A stretch of 64,000 bases of DNA from Yponomeuta sedellus (Eukaryota > Arthropoda > Insecta > Lepidoptera > Yponomeutidae). The position numbers were made by a program, and so were the translations under genes. Shown piece after piece: positions 1 to 12,786 of this stretch. Each line of letters opens with the position of its first letter. Position 1 is the first letter of the stretch. The DNA lies in the NCBI GenBank assembly GCA_934045075.1, contig OW203738.1:9718868-9782867 (forward strand). The letters run 5' to 3'. A model generated the notes under the pieces. It worked only from the letters and a program-made list of their open reading frames with translations, was not told where the DNA came from and ran no database searches.

Positions 1-102
1 TTTTCATTGTTTTAAAATAAATTGTAATCTCAATAAAATATAATAAGACTTTGTAAATATTGACTGATGACATTGAGTTACCCAATTTTTGTATATTCAC
101 CC

Positions 103-120
103 ATATGTAAACATTGAGTG

Positions 121-192
<72 letters not shown>

Positions 193-201
193 TTGAGTGA
201 A
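103..201. repeat. (TA)n microsatellite inside a 20-bp direct repeat
   Basis: About 60 bp of pure TA dinucleotides occupy 123-185. The run is bracketed by a 20-bp direct repeat (ATATGTAAACATTGAGTGAA at 103-122 and 182-201), so the microsatellite apparently expanded inside or between two copies of a short duplication. Confidence 0.9.
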
Positions 202-983
202 AAGTATACAAAGTATTATTACATTGTAGAGCGAGTACTGGAACGCTCCGGTTTCTTTAAGTGGTACTGATATAATTTCTTAATGATTCGTGATGCTCAT
301 ACATAGTTTAATCGCGCTTATTTATTACAAGTAATACCAGTCACGCGCCTTATCACCGGACCTATCCGTCGGCGTAGTAAGTGTTGTGTGTCGGCCAGCT
401 GCGAAAAATTAAAATTTAAAAGTGACTACTCACAATAATTGACTGTACTCGCCGCTTCAGTCTACTCGAGACCATGGTAACTGTAACGGTGCCGAAAGTC
501 GGAAAATAAGGTACAGTATACACATCATAAAAGACCCTTCGGGAATCTTCGTTCGCGCAGACTAGGAAGAAGTGTAACGAAAGTACCAGAAGCTATATTC
601 AACATGATCTTTAACCGATACGGTTAAGGTGCAGAATTGATTGCCGCAGTAGCGCTACCTATTTCGCTCACGCTTATATTGCCTAACTAATAGTCACCTG
701 CAGCGATGACGTTGAATCAACCAATAGCAACAAAGGCGCGCGGCCTGCCATAAAATGAAACTATCTGATTGGTCGATCAACTTGCCGCACATCCAAAATT
801 TGGTCATCTGCGCAGGTACATCCGCGAGACTTGTTTCTTGTGTAGCACTGTAATTACGTTTTACCAAATAAATAATCGCGATTAGACCCGTTTAATATAT
901 AACTGTACTCATAGAAAACAAGATACTTGGCTTTTACCATAAGAGAATTAGTTGAACATTTCTGACCTACCACATAATATGCT

Positions 984-1068
984 GTACAGTCATCATCAAC
1001 CTTTACATACGGGTTGCAATGTCGCCCGTAACGTAACGGAAAAAAGTTTGACCCGCTGATGCCTGTAC
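984..1068. mobile_element. Short MITE-like repeat, copy 1 of 3
   Basis: An element of about 85 bp starts GTACAGTC and ends with the reverse-complementary core TGTAC. Its interior (GTCGCCCGTAACGTAAC) is shared with the copy at 34482-34572. A third relative with better terminal inverted repeats lies at 26666-26751. It is non-coding and probably a non-autonomous DNA element. Confidence 0.45.
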
Positions 1069-3147
1069 CTACCTCTCTTCGAGTCCAACATAAGCTTTGG
1101 TTATAGAGTTTCTTCTTTATACTGTGGTTAGGTAATCAAACGAGTTTATATCTATTTATAAGTCCTTGACTCCACCCCAATCTAATTCAGAGTGCGGCAC
1201 GTCCAAATAAGATGACCATGATTTATTAAAAAAACTGATCTTTTATTTCACCTACCTACAGGTTGATCCCAAATTAAAAAAGACATAATCATAAAATCAA
1301 TTCTTAAGACATTAATTTACTGTTAAGGGAAGCCATCGAAACCGCAGTACTCACACCCACCGAGCATGAAGTCAAAAGCGTCGTTTCCTCATAAGTTCGA
1401 AAGCATCGTCACCCTATACTTAGCCAAATGACTAGATAACAATTTCGGCAGCCTGCTTCGATAGGTCTTTGTTACCCGATACCTACCACAAGATACAACC
1501 GCGCCGGTACAGCATTTTACAAAGTTGTTACATCGACACTTCTGGTCGCTAAGCCAGTTGTGTAAGACTATGTGATAAAAGATCACCAATGCCTTCAGCC
1601 TTCCGTAACACTATTGACAGGTATACGTGCCTCTGACTCCCGCTGGTCACTAGCCATGACCTTTACAATAATAATGAATTGTAGATTCAATCTCATAATT
1701 GCATTCGGCAGGACCCTGACTTGGGTTGATTAGTTTTTAGGGGTTCTTGGCTCGGCCTATTAAGATGACCTACTTACAAATTGTAAACAAGTACGTGGCA
1801 TCGACTGCTGTTTCTTACATTGGTTCTACACTACTTTGGGGTTTGGGGTTCAATGTTGTCGAAGAATCCGACGGAATTTCGCTCCGATTCTTATATATTA
1901 ATATGTTATAATTTTAATTATCATTCAATCTCTCGATCTCGTGGATTTCGCTTCAATAATTCTTCGCCCCAGCGTACCGCGCTGCAAGTTTTTCGCCAAG
2001 TTTGTCGCTACAGCGTCATTCGAAACTACGTTACGGACACATTTTGCAGATTGTGTGTAATTTTTTCTATCATAGGTTGACCAACAATAGTAAACAATAC
2101 AGCCAAGTGCGTTAAGGGCCTCGCGCAGTGTAGGGTTCTGTAGCCATAGGTTTTATTCGCTTTACAAAACTGATGAAATCATGACTGCGACTTTTCGACA
2201 ACATCGTCGTACGACGCAGCGTGGCTTGGGCCTAAGTGCGATAAATATGTCAACTGTCACAATTCCTAAACTTCACATTTAATGTGTGTTGAATTCTAAC
2301 GTATGATGGCTGGGGAAACTATAACTCCCAAGCGCCATACTTTCGAGGTAATTTGATCGAGTTTTTTATTGTTCCGCTACCAAATTTTCTAGCCCATTTA
2401 TGTCCATAATAAATCCCAGATTCAGAGATGATTCAGGTAGGTTCTACTTAGAGAAAAGAGTAGGGAATGGTCTAGATGATGCCTATAAAATTACACCACT
2501 ATAATATAATTATGATTAATAAACACTACTCATAGAATTAACAGCATCTCTCCGAGGTAAACAACTACAATTAGATCGTAAAAGATGTAAAATAATCTTG
2601 TTGTTATAATAAAGTGCGCTATCTATTGTAAAAAGGAACCAAGCACTTACCTAAATACGGCGGACATCACTTAATTTCTAGGTGAGGTTGCCACTTAAAG
2701 ATAACGGAGAAATTAATAGTAACAAAACGTGGCAAATAGTTATTTGTCAAAGATTCCTGAATTTACACATTAGCGATATCTCTTTACAAAGGACGTAGCT
2801 AACGCTTTGACATACGTTTATAGGTATATTTGATAATATCTAATGAGACTTTTTCAATGTCCTTTAAACTTCACTACTCCGGTTTCTACTCACGCCGTTT
2901 GGTTTCACGGTACGCCAATCCTATGAAAAATTTAAATGGCCAATTTTAAACATTCAGTTTTGCTACTGACGTGGTTTTATTTTGGTTCGATACTGAAGAA
3001 ACGATTTTCAGGTTTTCGTCGTTTCTATAAAAAGTAATTTTCAATACCTAAATATACAAAAAGATTTTAGGATACAAAAAAATCATACAAGCGTTAACAA
3101 TAACCATAGGTTGCAGCGTCATGACTAGATTAGATAGAAAGAGAACA

Positions 3148-3256
3148 CTTTATTGCACAACCAGAAAAAAAGTATACAACCATGATTTCTTAAATCTAAG
3201 TAATGTTATACAATTGGCGGTCTTATCGCTAAGAGCGAACTTTTCTAGACAACCTT
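3148..3256. repeat. Dispersed retroelement 3'-end fragment
   Basis: The segment starts CTTTATTGCAC and later carries TTGGCGGTCTTAT and a TTTCT-AGACAACC block. The same ordered blocks recur near 19589-19745, 25440-25545, 25636-25720, 31822-31925 and 48663-48770, and in reverse near 49408-49465. The order suggests an antisense copy of the 3' end of a non-LTR element, with its AATAAA read as TTTATT. The parent element is not identified. Confidence 0.45.
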
Positions 3257-4304
3257 TGGGTGGAGTGGATTACATGAAGAATAAAGTCGGTAGATGCATG
3301 TACATAAATAATTAAATCGAATATATATTGATACCAAGTAGCAAAAGAGTGCGAGAAAATGGATAACATTTGATAACATTTTAAAAGTCCATCTAAACTA
3401 AATGAAAGCATAGAGCAGAGATATTTTTTTTGTATTATTCTCCATTATCTGCGATCAGTCCTAGGACTATAAAGCAAAGATAATAAACAAATTATTTTTA
3501 TTACTCCGGGCAATATCTAACGCAAATGTCCCCATAACACACACTTTTTTAAAGTAACTATGGACCCTTACAATTATGCCTCTGGTCAAATTCCGATATT
3601 TGACGACTATTTGCCTGTAACCCATGACAAATTTTCGACACTATGCTAAATTGCACCCAGCATTTAACCGTACATGACTCCATCTTAAAATAATTAAAGC
3701 ATGCTTAGAATAATTGATCACATTGCGTGGTCAAACAATTTAGTCGGCAGCTTTATCACGGCGACCCTATTCTTTGAGACAAAACGTTGCGTGCAATCGA
3801 CCAAAAGTTGGGCAAGCCCATTAATTAGCTTTGATAAATTGAGGCCAATTATATAAAAATTAATTATCGTGTGCAGATAACGCGGCTGTCGACAGGGAAA
3901 GCGCGACCCACACCTGCCCTGCCCAACGGTCATCTACTGGACGAGATTAATGTTGGATATTCACGTTCGCTCTGTATCCGCAGTCTGCATTACTCACTGA
4001 TGCGCCATGATAGAACTGCTGGGCTGGTTTCACAGTAGGTACTTTTGGCGTAGCAGAGTCTATTTGTTAATCTGTGGGTTACTACATAGTATTAAGCTCA
4101 TCTTTGTGTTTGTTAGTGCAATAAACAATTTTCATTCGTTTACCGACTTTGCAATGTAAATCGAATTGGCATAGTTAAACATAAATCATAGTTCCATGAA
4201 ACAGGCTCCAGGTGAAATTGGCAGCAACCCCTACTTTCCGTTTCGGGGTGATACTATTTATAATTACTTTGAAAGTGTGGTAAATTATTATTTGAGTATG
4301 GTAG

Positions 4305-4360
4305 CGACATTTCATCAATTTAAAATATTAAATTTAAAATATTAAATTGATGAAATGTCG
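4305..4360. repeat. 18-bp perfect inverted repeat, 20-bp spacer
   Basis: CGACATTTCATCAATTTA at 4305-4322 is exactly complementary to 4343-4360. The spacer is AT-only. The structure could form a cruciform or hairpin; it may be a small fold-back element or chance in AT-rich DNA, though 18 bp is long for chance. Confidence 0.8.
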
Positions 4361-5539
4361 TTCTTCATTTGTCACCGAACTGATCGATGAATGCCCAGCA
4401 TGTATTGAACTAATTGACCATAAGGGCAATTGATAATTGAATTGATTTACTACTGAAAATGTTATTGAAAGAAGTTAGGTTAATAATTACTTTCAAGCGT
4501 GCTCGTTCGATCTGTATTCAATTAAAAGGAGCATGTCATGATTATAGCCATTCGGTTGGTTCAATTTACGACATTATTTAAACTATTTTTGTAAGTTTAA
4601 TATGGAAATTAGCGTTGCAACATAGACAGATCACGGCTCTGGCCATTACCTATGGAGACAAAAGTAATGAACCTTAGAAGAAACTTTTTATACGCCATAG
4701 AATAATCAGAAAAAAAAACAATTGACACTGTTTGTAACCTTTTGACTATCGGTTTCTTCGCGAATACCCTACGATTTTTGCAAAGGTCGAATTTATGTCC
4801 TTTAACATAAGATGAACAAATTATTAGTTTTTAATTATTTCTCGGTGACGAAACGATGGGCATTCTGGGCTTCGCCTTAAGTTTAGGTGGAGGCCTTCGG
4901 CCTCACCTAAAACCAGTGAATGAACTCTGCCACTGGTGGCGTGGGTTACCTAATATTTTTCAAGATTTTGTTTAACAAAATGTAATGGCCGCCATTTTGA
5001 AAGTTTTCAAGTTATCTGTAAATTACTTGTACTATTTCGCAGATTTAAGCGCTTTACATATATTATAGATAAAAATCGATAAAAAATGCGAATTTAGCTT
5101 TAGGTTTTTTGAGGTTATTTAAATTTATCGATATTGAAGCAATGGTTAATCACTGCAATGAGTCCACATAGCAGAATTTAATTAAAGAAATGTTCTTTAG
5201 CTTTATTTGAATTACTCGTTGTATAAAATAGTTGCTCCGTTTGTACTCCACATTTGTTACTTCACAAAAACACGAGAAAATAAAATAATAAATAATGACT
5301 TGAAAATTGAATGTTAATCAGTTGTTCCATTTCAAATGAATCGAGCAAAGTAGGCAGGCTTTATATATTCAGCCATAAAACAAATTAGGTTATGCTCAAG
5401 ATAAGCTGTGCAGCTGCTTTTACGGAATTTTATAGTATCGGAATGATAGGTATCAAAACAAATTTACCGTATCTCCGAAACGTATAGCTAAAATTATAGA
5501 TAATGGTTATCATAATCCTATAAACAACCTTTTGTTTGT

Positions 5540-5624
5540 CCCCACTGCTGAGGCACGAGTCTCCTCCTGCATCGCAGGAAGGTTAGGCCATACTCCACCA
5601 GGGGGGCCAAGTCCGGGTTGGTGA
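5540..5624 (+). mobile_element. SINE fragment (GCACGRGTCTC family)
   Basis: It contains CCCACTGCTGAGGCACGAGTC, a GCAGGAAGGTTAGGCCAT block and CAAGTCCGGGTTGGTG. The same blocks recur at 21619-21688 and 37228-37287 on this strand and at 10660-10835 and 26315-26402 on the other. Multiple dispersed copies of one short non-coding unit fit a lepidopteran SINE. The assignment rests on block order seen by eye. Confidence 0.5.
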
Positions 5625-6408
5625 AGGATTATAAGACAGCGGCGGGCCTTACTGTCATAAGTTATCAAACTGTCCAAAAGGCCTCTGACTTGGCCTAACG
5701 ACTACCATTACATGACAGCCAGCTCTAAAGGCTTACCATGCATTGCAATATTGACGCTAAGGACATCTTTCAAGGATCGGAAAGTCGGATGTACATCAAT
5801 GAAAGGCTCTCCAAATACAACCGGCATTTATTTCGTGAGGCAAGACTTCGTGCAAACCAATACGGCTTCAAATATTGTTGAATTCAAAACGGCCAAATAC
5901 TTGCCAGAAAAGCAGACAAAAAGCCCTCCATCCAAATCCGGACATCGGAGGACCTTGCCCAACACATGGGTTTTGCTCTGTGCAATAGTGCTACCTTTCC
6001 TGCAAACTAACCTGCCTAATCATTATGTACAATCAGTCTTTGTTTGTCATATGGAGCTCTCACCCCGATTCAAACACCCCTTGACACGCTCACACACACA
6101 CCCACACTATCACCGACACACATTCTGCATATATATTAAAATATCTCCCCACATGCGTATATCGTATAAATCAGCTTGTCATCTCGAAGCCATCCTTTCA
6201 GATGAATGACAACATGTGCACTATAAATAATCTAGATGATATGTATAGCTCTTTTACATGCGACCCAGAATCCGTAAACACATTCACTAGTAACGACAAA
6301 AATATCAATATTATCACACAAAATATAAGAAGTATTTCCTGTAACATAAGTAAATAAAATAAATAAATAAACATCTCTGGCTTTTTTGCTTTCCTAATAC
6401 AAATTAAA

Positions 6409-7176
6409 ATGGACCCAGATATTATAATGTTTACGGAGTGCTGGTTGTCTTCTTCCACAAACTTTAGAATACCACAAATAGAAAACTTTACATCTACCCA
6501 AACAAGCAACTGCAAAAATCAAAATGATGGAGTAGTCATATACATAAAAAATGATATCAAATTTGAATGTTATGAACCTGATTTTGATGAAGCTAACTGC
6601 ATAGTTACAACAATTGACAACTAACTGGTATTGGTCTCAATATACAGATCACCGTCTTTTCAAAATACTGGTCCATTTCTGAGCTTTCTAGACAAACTCC
6701 TGATATCACTAAATAAACATAAAAATATCGCCATAATGGGCGACATGAACATTGATATTAAGCACAATACTTTAAACCGCAACGCACCTGAGTATTTGAA
6801 TCTTTTGGCATCACATGGTATTTTACCATCGCACACCTTCCCAACCAGGTAAAACAATTGTCTCGATCACGTCCTTCTGAGATCTTCCGTGCCTTCAACT
6901 ACTCTGGTAGTGGAAAGTACAGTGACTGATCACTACTCTCTCATTCTATCACTAGATATAAAACGACGAAAAATTGCTACTCAACGGTTTAGAATTAAGA
7001 TAGAACATGCCAACATAAAAAATGCAATAGAGTGTGTAAATTTTCAACCTGTTCTCGATAGCTCTAACTGTGATGAGGCTGCGGAACGCCTTGTGGAGAC
7101 GTTATCTACTATTATTGCGGATAATACATCTCAACTTAAACTCCAATCAAACCCTGGGTCACTCCCGGTATACTGA
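6409..7176 (+). pseudogene. Broken APE-type endonuclease region of the 6.2-8.9 kb element
   Basis: Three fragments in different frames together resemble the N-terminal apurinic-like endonuclease of a non-LTR ORF2, which nicks target DNA to prime reverse transcription. The first carries the acidic/Trp motif near FTECWL; the second carries YRSPS and the catalytic GDMNID segment; the third carries SSVPSTT and TDHYSLI. In-frame stops separate them at about 6622 and 6850. It is dead coding sequence. Confidence 0.75.
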
Positions 7177-7571
7177 GATGTATCAATAACAGAGACAAAA
7201 TGCATAAAAATGTCAAGAGAAACCCTAATAACGCTATAACTAAAACATACAACAGGTACCGTAATTTTTGTAATTTTCTTTTAAGAAAACTGAAATTACA
7301 ATATGAACGCGTAGAGCTGGAAAGGGCAAGTTCTACCAGTGTGAAAGAAACATGAAAGGTCATCAATGATATCACACATTTTAAGACTAAAAAAGTTATA
7401 TCTCAAGATTTGTTAGCTACTTCACGCTCTTAAAAAGAAGCGGTTAACAATGTAAATCAGTACTTCGCAAATGTAGGTAAATCCCTGGCACAAAATTTAC
7501 AATCCCTGAATCAAACGCCCATATCTAGAAGTCTCCCTACTACTTCTACTTCATCGTCTAAATCATTTGCA

Positions 7572-8792
7572 ATGCTTGAAACAGACCTTACTGAAATTCT
7601 GACCCTCATAAATGGACTAAGATCAAACTCCTCAACTGGCTGGGACAATATATCAACAAAAATCTTAAAAGACAATAAGGAAATGCTAGCTGGGGTTTTG
7701 GTTCATATCTGTAACCTTTCTATTTCCACTGGCCGCTTCCCTAGCGTTTTAAAAAAATCTATAATCTCTCCTATTTACAAAAGTGGCAGTAAAAAGTCCG
7801 TAAGCAACTATCGGCCAATATCTATCCTACCCACGTTATCAAAAATCATGGAGAAAGTAATAAATAATAGACTCGTTGGTTTCCTAGAATCTGCTGATTT
7901 GTTGTCAGATAATCAGTACGGCTTCCGTAAAAATAGATCCACTGCTGATGCCGTATCTAATCTAACAGAATATATAGTGGAGGGCCTTGATGTAGGTGAT
8001 AAGTGTCTAGCAATCTTCCTGGATCTGGCAAAGGCTTTTGATACTGTGTCGATCCCACTACTTTTGCAGAAGCTGGAAGCTCTTGGTATCAGAGGTCTTC
8101 AACTACAACTTTTAAAAGATTATTTGTCAGACCGATCGCAGTGTGTCAAAATTGGCCAAAATATCACCGACTCCCTGCCTATTACGCTTGGCGTCCCGCA
8201 GGGAAGTATTTTGGGGCCAACCCTTTTTTTGGTGTATGTCAACGAACTCTGCAATCTCAACGTCCATAATGGGAAGATAGTTGCATTCGCGGACGATACG
8301 GAACTCATTTTCAGAGGAAAATCCTGGGAAAGCACATTCCTTCTCGCCCAGACAGGCTTTAATATGGCCTCCGCTTGGCTCCGTCGTAACCTTCTTACTC
8401 TTAACAGAGACAAAACAAAGTATCTAACATTTACAATTCGTAAGAAATCACAACCACCTACGGAGGAATTTAACTTAATAGGACACGACATAGCTTGTCA
8501 TAATTCATCGGAGATTTTGGCAACGTTAGACTCTTGCACGTATCCCAAGCTCGATAGAACAGAGACCATAAGATATCTGGGTATTGTCTTGGATAATCAA
8601 TTGACATTTGAGCCACACATCAAACTTCTTACAAACAGAGTCCGTAAACTTATGGCCATTTTCAGAAATGTTCGCCATGCTAGAGACTCGAGTGTCATGA
8701 AAATGAATTATTATGGTCTCTGTCAATCTTTAATATCATACTGCATAAACGTCTGGGGCGAGGCGTCAAAAACGCCCAAAGGGCTGTCCTGA
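7572..8792 (+). pseudogene. Reverse transcriptase segment of the 6.2-8.9 kb element
   Basis: An open frame of about 406 codons covers the finger, palm and thumb of a non-LTR reverse transcriptase. Ordered motifs are NYRPISILPTLSKIMEK, FRKNRSTADA, FLDLAKAFDTV, GVPQGSILGP and the catalytic FADDTELIF (codons near 8288). Later blocks (LNRDKTKYL, YLGIVLDN) fit the Jockey/CR1 group. The frame ends early; the C-terminus continues in another frame to about 8931. The palm aspartates are intact, but the endonuclease in front is broken, so this copy cannot act alone. Confidence 0.85.
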
Positions 8793-8979
8793 AGGTGAGC
8801 CTTTCACTCCCGTTTCGATTTCCGACTTCACTGCTCTATGAAAAAAATTACCGAGGACATCAAGAGACCGAAATGAACAAATTGCGGTGTTTTCTTTTAA
8901 AACTCTTTTTCTTTTTCAATTTCACGTAAATTACAACACAATGTAATCTCAGAATATTTGCTTCCAAATTAATAGAGCT

Positions 8980-9122
8980 TAATAGAGCGACAAAAGCCTT
9001 TAACTACTAATGACAGCTGAAGTGCGAATTCTATGTATTTTTAAATCCAGGTTTCATACCCACATCCAGAAAGGACCGATAAAACTTAAGGGGTTGTCTA
9101 CTAAACAACAACTTTAATTATG
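8980..9122. repeat. 143-bp direct repeat, left copy
   Basis: This block recurs at 9628-9770 with one difference that I can see (AAAGGACCG here, AAACGACCG there). The two copies bracket 505 bp of unique sequence. Ends are not TG...CA, so a classic LTR is unlikely; a segmental duplication or terminal direct repeats of an unknown small element are possible. Confidence 0.9.
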
Positions 9123-9222
9123 TAGCGTATCTACGCTTCACTCAATTTCCGGGGAACAAATGACCGGGCACCGTATGCATTGAGTCCGCGGCAAATACTC
9201 GGAGGACATTTTTTACGATTCC

Positions 9223-9253
9223 GGGACTTTTGTCCCTTGGGGACAAAAGTCCC
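9223..9253. repeat. 14-bp perfect hairpin, 3-nt loop
   Basis: GGGACTTTTGTCCC at 9223-9236 pairs perfectly with 9240-9253 across TTG. It sits in the middle of the segment enclosed by the 143-bp repeats. It is strong enough to fold in DNA or RNA. Its role is unknown. Confidence 0.85.
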
Positions 9254-9627
9254 TCGTCTACGCAGGCCTATGAAAACAGCTCTGTGACGAGCACCACGAG
9301 AAATTTTCTTACAACAATTTCACCAGGAAAGTTCACACAAAAGTTTTATTCAAGCTGAAGAAAGACCGTCCAACCGACCATACTAACCAAATGGTACTGT
9401 CAAGTTGCGCAACCTAGTTTTTCTAGTTTACACCTGCAAAATATTTAATTGAAACGGGGTTTAATCAGTCCCTTACCGGCCGGATATCTCAAAATGACGC
9501 AATAAAGTAAGCCGAATAGGCTCTATAGCACCTCCCTATCTGGTCTAGATAATATTACTAGCTGCGCCTGCACACCATAAGTTGGTGCTCTGTATATTAT
9601 GAGCTTGTCTGTTATGCTGATGCTTTT

Positions 9628-9770
9628 TAATAGAGCGACAAAAGCCTTTAACTACTAATGACAGCTGAAGTGCGAATTCTATGTATTTTTAAATCCAGGT
9701 TTCATACCCACATCCAGAAACGACCGATAAAACTTAAGGGGTTGTCTACTAAACAACAACTTTAATTATG
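9628..9770. repeat. 143-bp direct repeat, right copy
   Basis: Partner of 8980-9122, same orientation, with one visible mismatch. The near identity means the duplication is recent or has been homogenised. Confidence 0.9.
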
Positions 9771-10659
9771 AAACTAGTAGTCAAAAAAGCAAAATAAAAT
9801 AAGTCGATACTGTTTAGCTACATTTTGCAAATAAAAAAAAATAACGTGATACCTACTCATAATAAAATATGTTAGTATTGATTAGTAGAATAATCTTCAA
9901 GGTTCACGTTACTCAAAAGTTTGCGATACGTGGGAGCAATTCTTTTTTTATGTTTTTTTAATTCTAAGCTCATGTCCGAGGAATTTCGAGTCGCATCCTT
10001 ACGAAATGATTACAAGTCACCTGTTCAAGTTACTTGTCGGGCATTACATAATAAATTATGTCCCCGAATGGGTAATCAAACGGATATCGTTAAATCGGAC
10101 AATATGGAGACGGACAGGTAGGTAGGTGCTAAGCAAAAATGTGTAGTTTTATTTAGTTAAGAACTCGTATCGAGAGTATAACTCACACTTGGACAGTTGT
10201 TATTCTGTATAGGGATGTTGTAACTGTATTAATAGAGGTCTGTTGATGAAACCTTAAAAAGAATGCATTTGCGCTCACATTTTAATTCACAAAAAGTTTA
10301 TGTTGGCATAATTATGTTTGAAACTCGAATATTGACGACTCATAGTAACTCCCCTGGTCGTTGCATTAGACTACTCGGCAGCTGGAATATTTCGTAAACG
10401 CAACAGATAAGTTGTTGTCATTTATACATTTATACTGAAAAAATGCAGAAATACTATGAGCTGATATCCGCTGAAACGTGAATAGATACAATATCAATCG
10501 ATTTATGTACTTGTCATTGAACTCAATTAATACCTTGACATCGGCTTGGATCCAAAACAGTCATTCAGCAATGAACTCGATAAAGTATGCATTTATATTT
10601 CTTCTGCATATTTTATCAAAGAAAATTCTCTCTCTATAAACTCTGTACACTACACATCA

Positions 10660-10835
10660 TCATCATCAGGCTGTACTAGTCCACTAGTGCACATAACCCT
10701 CCCCTAATGAGCTTGCCACATCCAGCATCTGCCTGCAGTTTCTGCCTGCGGCCCCCGTGGTAAAGTGTGGCCTGACCTTCCTGCGATAACAGGAGAGACC
10801 CGTGCCCCAGCAGTGGGGATATAAAAGGGTTCATA
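10660..10835 (-). mobile_element. SINE copy (GCACGRGTCTC family)
   Basis: On the minus strand the order is CCCCACTGCTGGGGCACGGG, then a GCAGGAAGGTCAGGCCAC-like block, then a longer 3' part than in the copy at 26315-26402. A run of CATCAT flanks the plus-strand left end, consistent with a short tail repeat. Confidence 0.5.
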
Positions 10836-11327
10836 CCTGTCGGTCTGTATCCCGGAGGTATCGCTGTGTCGCTGTGCCCACCAAAGACCAGTCTGCCACT
10901 TATCACGTTCCTGAAAGATTTCTATCGCTTCATTAAAATCATTATAAATTATAATATATCATTGTAAGTGTTTGAAGCGCGAAGCATGAAGTCCATACAT
11001 TTTTTGATTGCGTTGTATCTATAGGCGGGAATCTGTTATTAGCTCTTAGTAACCTATTTCTTCTACTAGCATAATTTTGTAAGCTGATGATTCTCCAAAC
11101 TGTATAAATAAAATAAAATAAATTAGTCATTCTATGCACGCACGTCGATTAGTCTTAATCTTAATAATTCGAGTGACTACTCAGTAGGTTATGAGTATTT
11201 TAGTAGTCTTTTTTTAAGCAATTGTAGCTTTCAGATTCATACATATTTTGCCCCCATCCAACAAAATGGAGAGTTTCAATAGAGACGCTGTGTTCTAAGA
11301 TAGATACTAGTAGATAGAAGCTAGTAC

Positions 11328-11391
11328 TTTGATGATAATATTGATATTACTCGTAGATAGAAACACATCTTATATCAATATTATCATCAAA
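11328..11391. repeat. 20-bp perfect inverted repeat, 24-bp spacer
   Basis: TTTGATGATAATATTGATAT at 11328-11347 is the exact reverse complement of 11372-11391. The spacer has no obvious gene. Probably a small foldback element. Confidence 0.85.
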
Positions 11392-12786
11392 GACAAAGTT
11401 GCGTACCTATGTATGTACATCCCACAATTAGTTTCGAGCCTACACTCGTCGAATGTGAACGGAGCAGGATGGACTGACACCAACCTGCGCTTCGTTTCGA
11501 AATTCCAGCGTATCGGTCATCACGTTTAAAAATAAAATAATGGGGCGGGAACCACGACAGGCATAATCAGCGACCACAATTTGGACAGGCATCAATTCGG
11601 TCGCGTCAGAGCAGAAACCACCCCAAAGAATTCCACGTACGGAATAACGAACAAAGGCGCACGCGCAGTAATGGGCAGCCGCTTTCCGCAGCCCATAAAC
11701 TTCGCCGATCGCGCTCGGCGTTCGATTACAATATTTCCTCGCCCGAGACAAGCCTTAACGATACTTTAAACGGCGACCGAGCCAATTTTCGCGCGACCAT
11801 TTCTTATTTGCGCGGCTCCCCGAATTCAATTTAACAGTTTTAGCACCCATCGCTTTTTATATGCCATATTTTATGAAGTGTTATTATGTAAATAACGAGC
11901 TGTCCATAGCCGGGTAGGTGATAATTTAGCAAAAAATTACACAAACAGTGCTGTATAATCGGTCGGCTACAATCGGGTAATTGTAGTTATAAGTTGTTGG
12001 AGATGCCAATAAGGCACTCGATGACGGGATATGCCGCTTGATTCAATTTATTGTACCAGATTATTTACAAATAAAATAATATGAACAAAATATGTCCGAT
12101 GCACCCTTGCAAAAGTATAAATTTGTATGTTACTGCGAGAACCTGAAGTGCGTGGTGGTGTAGTACCTAGTTTTAGCCGGATAGAACAAGGCGTAGCTAC
12201 TTAATATTGGTTAAATCTGGTATAAGCCGTTTATTTTCAGGTAACGTAGATAGACCATAAAACATAAAATTCACATAAGACACACACACGTATACAAAGC
12301 AAAGCAATACAAAACCAAATACAAGTCACAACACGAACAAAGCATACCTACCTATAACAAAAAAAATAGCATAATTACATAAAAAGCAAGAACACACAGA
12401 AGATAAGGCATACACGGTACTGTAGTGCAGCTTGACGTATATACATACTCTTATAAGAGAATAACCCTCTTAAGTTGAACCGAACTTTTCTCAAACATTC
12501 TTTAAGTACTTGATATTTCCTATATATTTAAATCACGGTCTCTACCAAAAAAATATGTGTGAACTTTCATTATCCGTACCATGTAGGAGTAGGTATGCGC
12601 CAATAATGATGGCGTGAGCGGAACCATCAGCGACTGACCAGCGACCAAGTGTCTCTGATTAAAACACAGTCCCAAGCTGTATGCAAACACGCGAAGCCAT
12701 CACTCTGCCAAATAACGTCTCGATTCAGTGCACGATATGGAGCCAGTAACGTTTTACTCGAAGCCATAACTTCTTTGGCAATTAAC

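Larger units (their letters stand above)
1..6207. other. Gene-poor flank with short repeats
   Basis: I find no coding exon that I can support here. The open frames are short, have no recognisable motif and are not joined by convincing splice sites. The stretch holds a TA microsatellite, one short inverted-repeat element (984-1068), a palindrome (4305-4360), a dispersed 3'-end repeat near 3148-3256 and a SINE fragment near 5540-5624. Sequence around 276-905 shares its two ends with 13183-13265. Confidence 0.6.
6208..8936 (+). mobile_element. Decayed Jockey/CR1-group non-LTR retrotransposon
   Basis: A single element whose ORF2 is broken by stops and frameshifts. Endonuclease pieces occur at 6409-6624 (residues like FTECWL), 6631-6852 (the GDMNID motif) and 6889-7176 (TDHYS), followed by an open reverse-transcriptase segment at 7572-8792. 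After 8760 the frame shifts: the other frame reads on to 8931 with the C-terminal motif AQRAVLKVSLSLPF, so a small deletion probably joined the two frames. The 5' boundary is not defined, and no ORF1 is recognisable upstream. No intact protein can be made. Confidence 0.85.

Noticed and set aside
5712..6209. 165-codon plus-strand frame
   Set aside because: No recognisable domain, low-complexity His/Thr-rich stretches, and it lies in repeat-derived sequence before a decayed retroelement.
8980..9770. Small LTR retrotransposon (TRIM)
   Set aside because: The 143-bp repeats lack TG...CA ends, and no primer site or polypurine tract is visible next to them.
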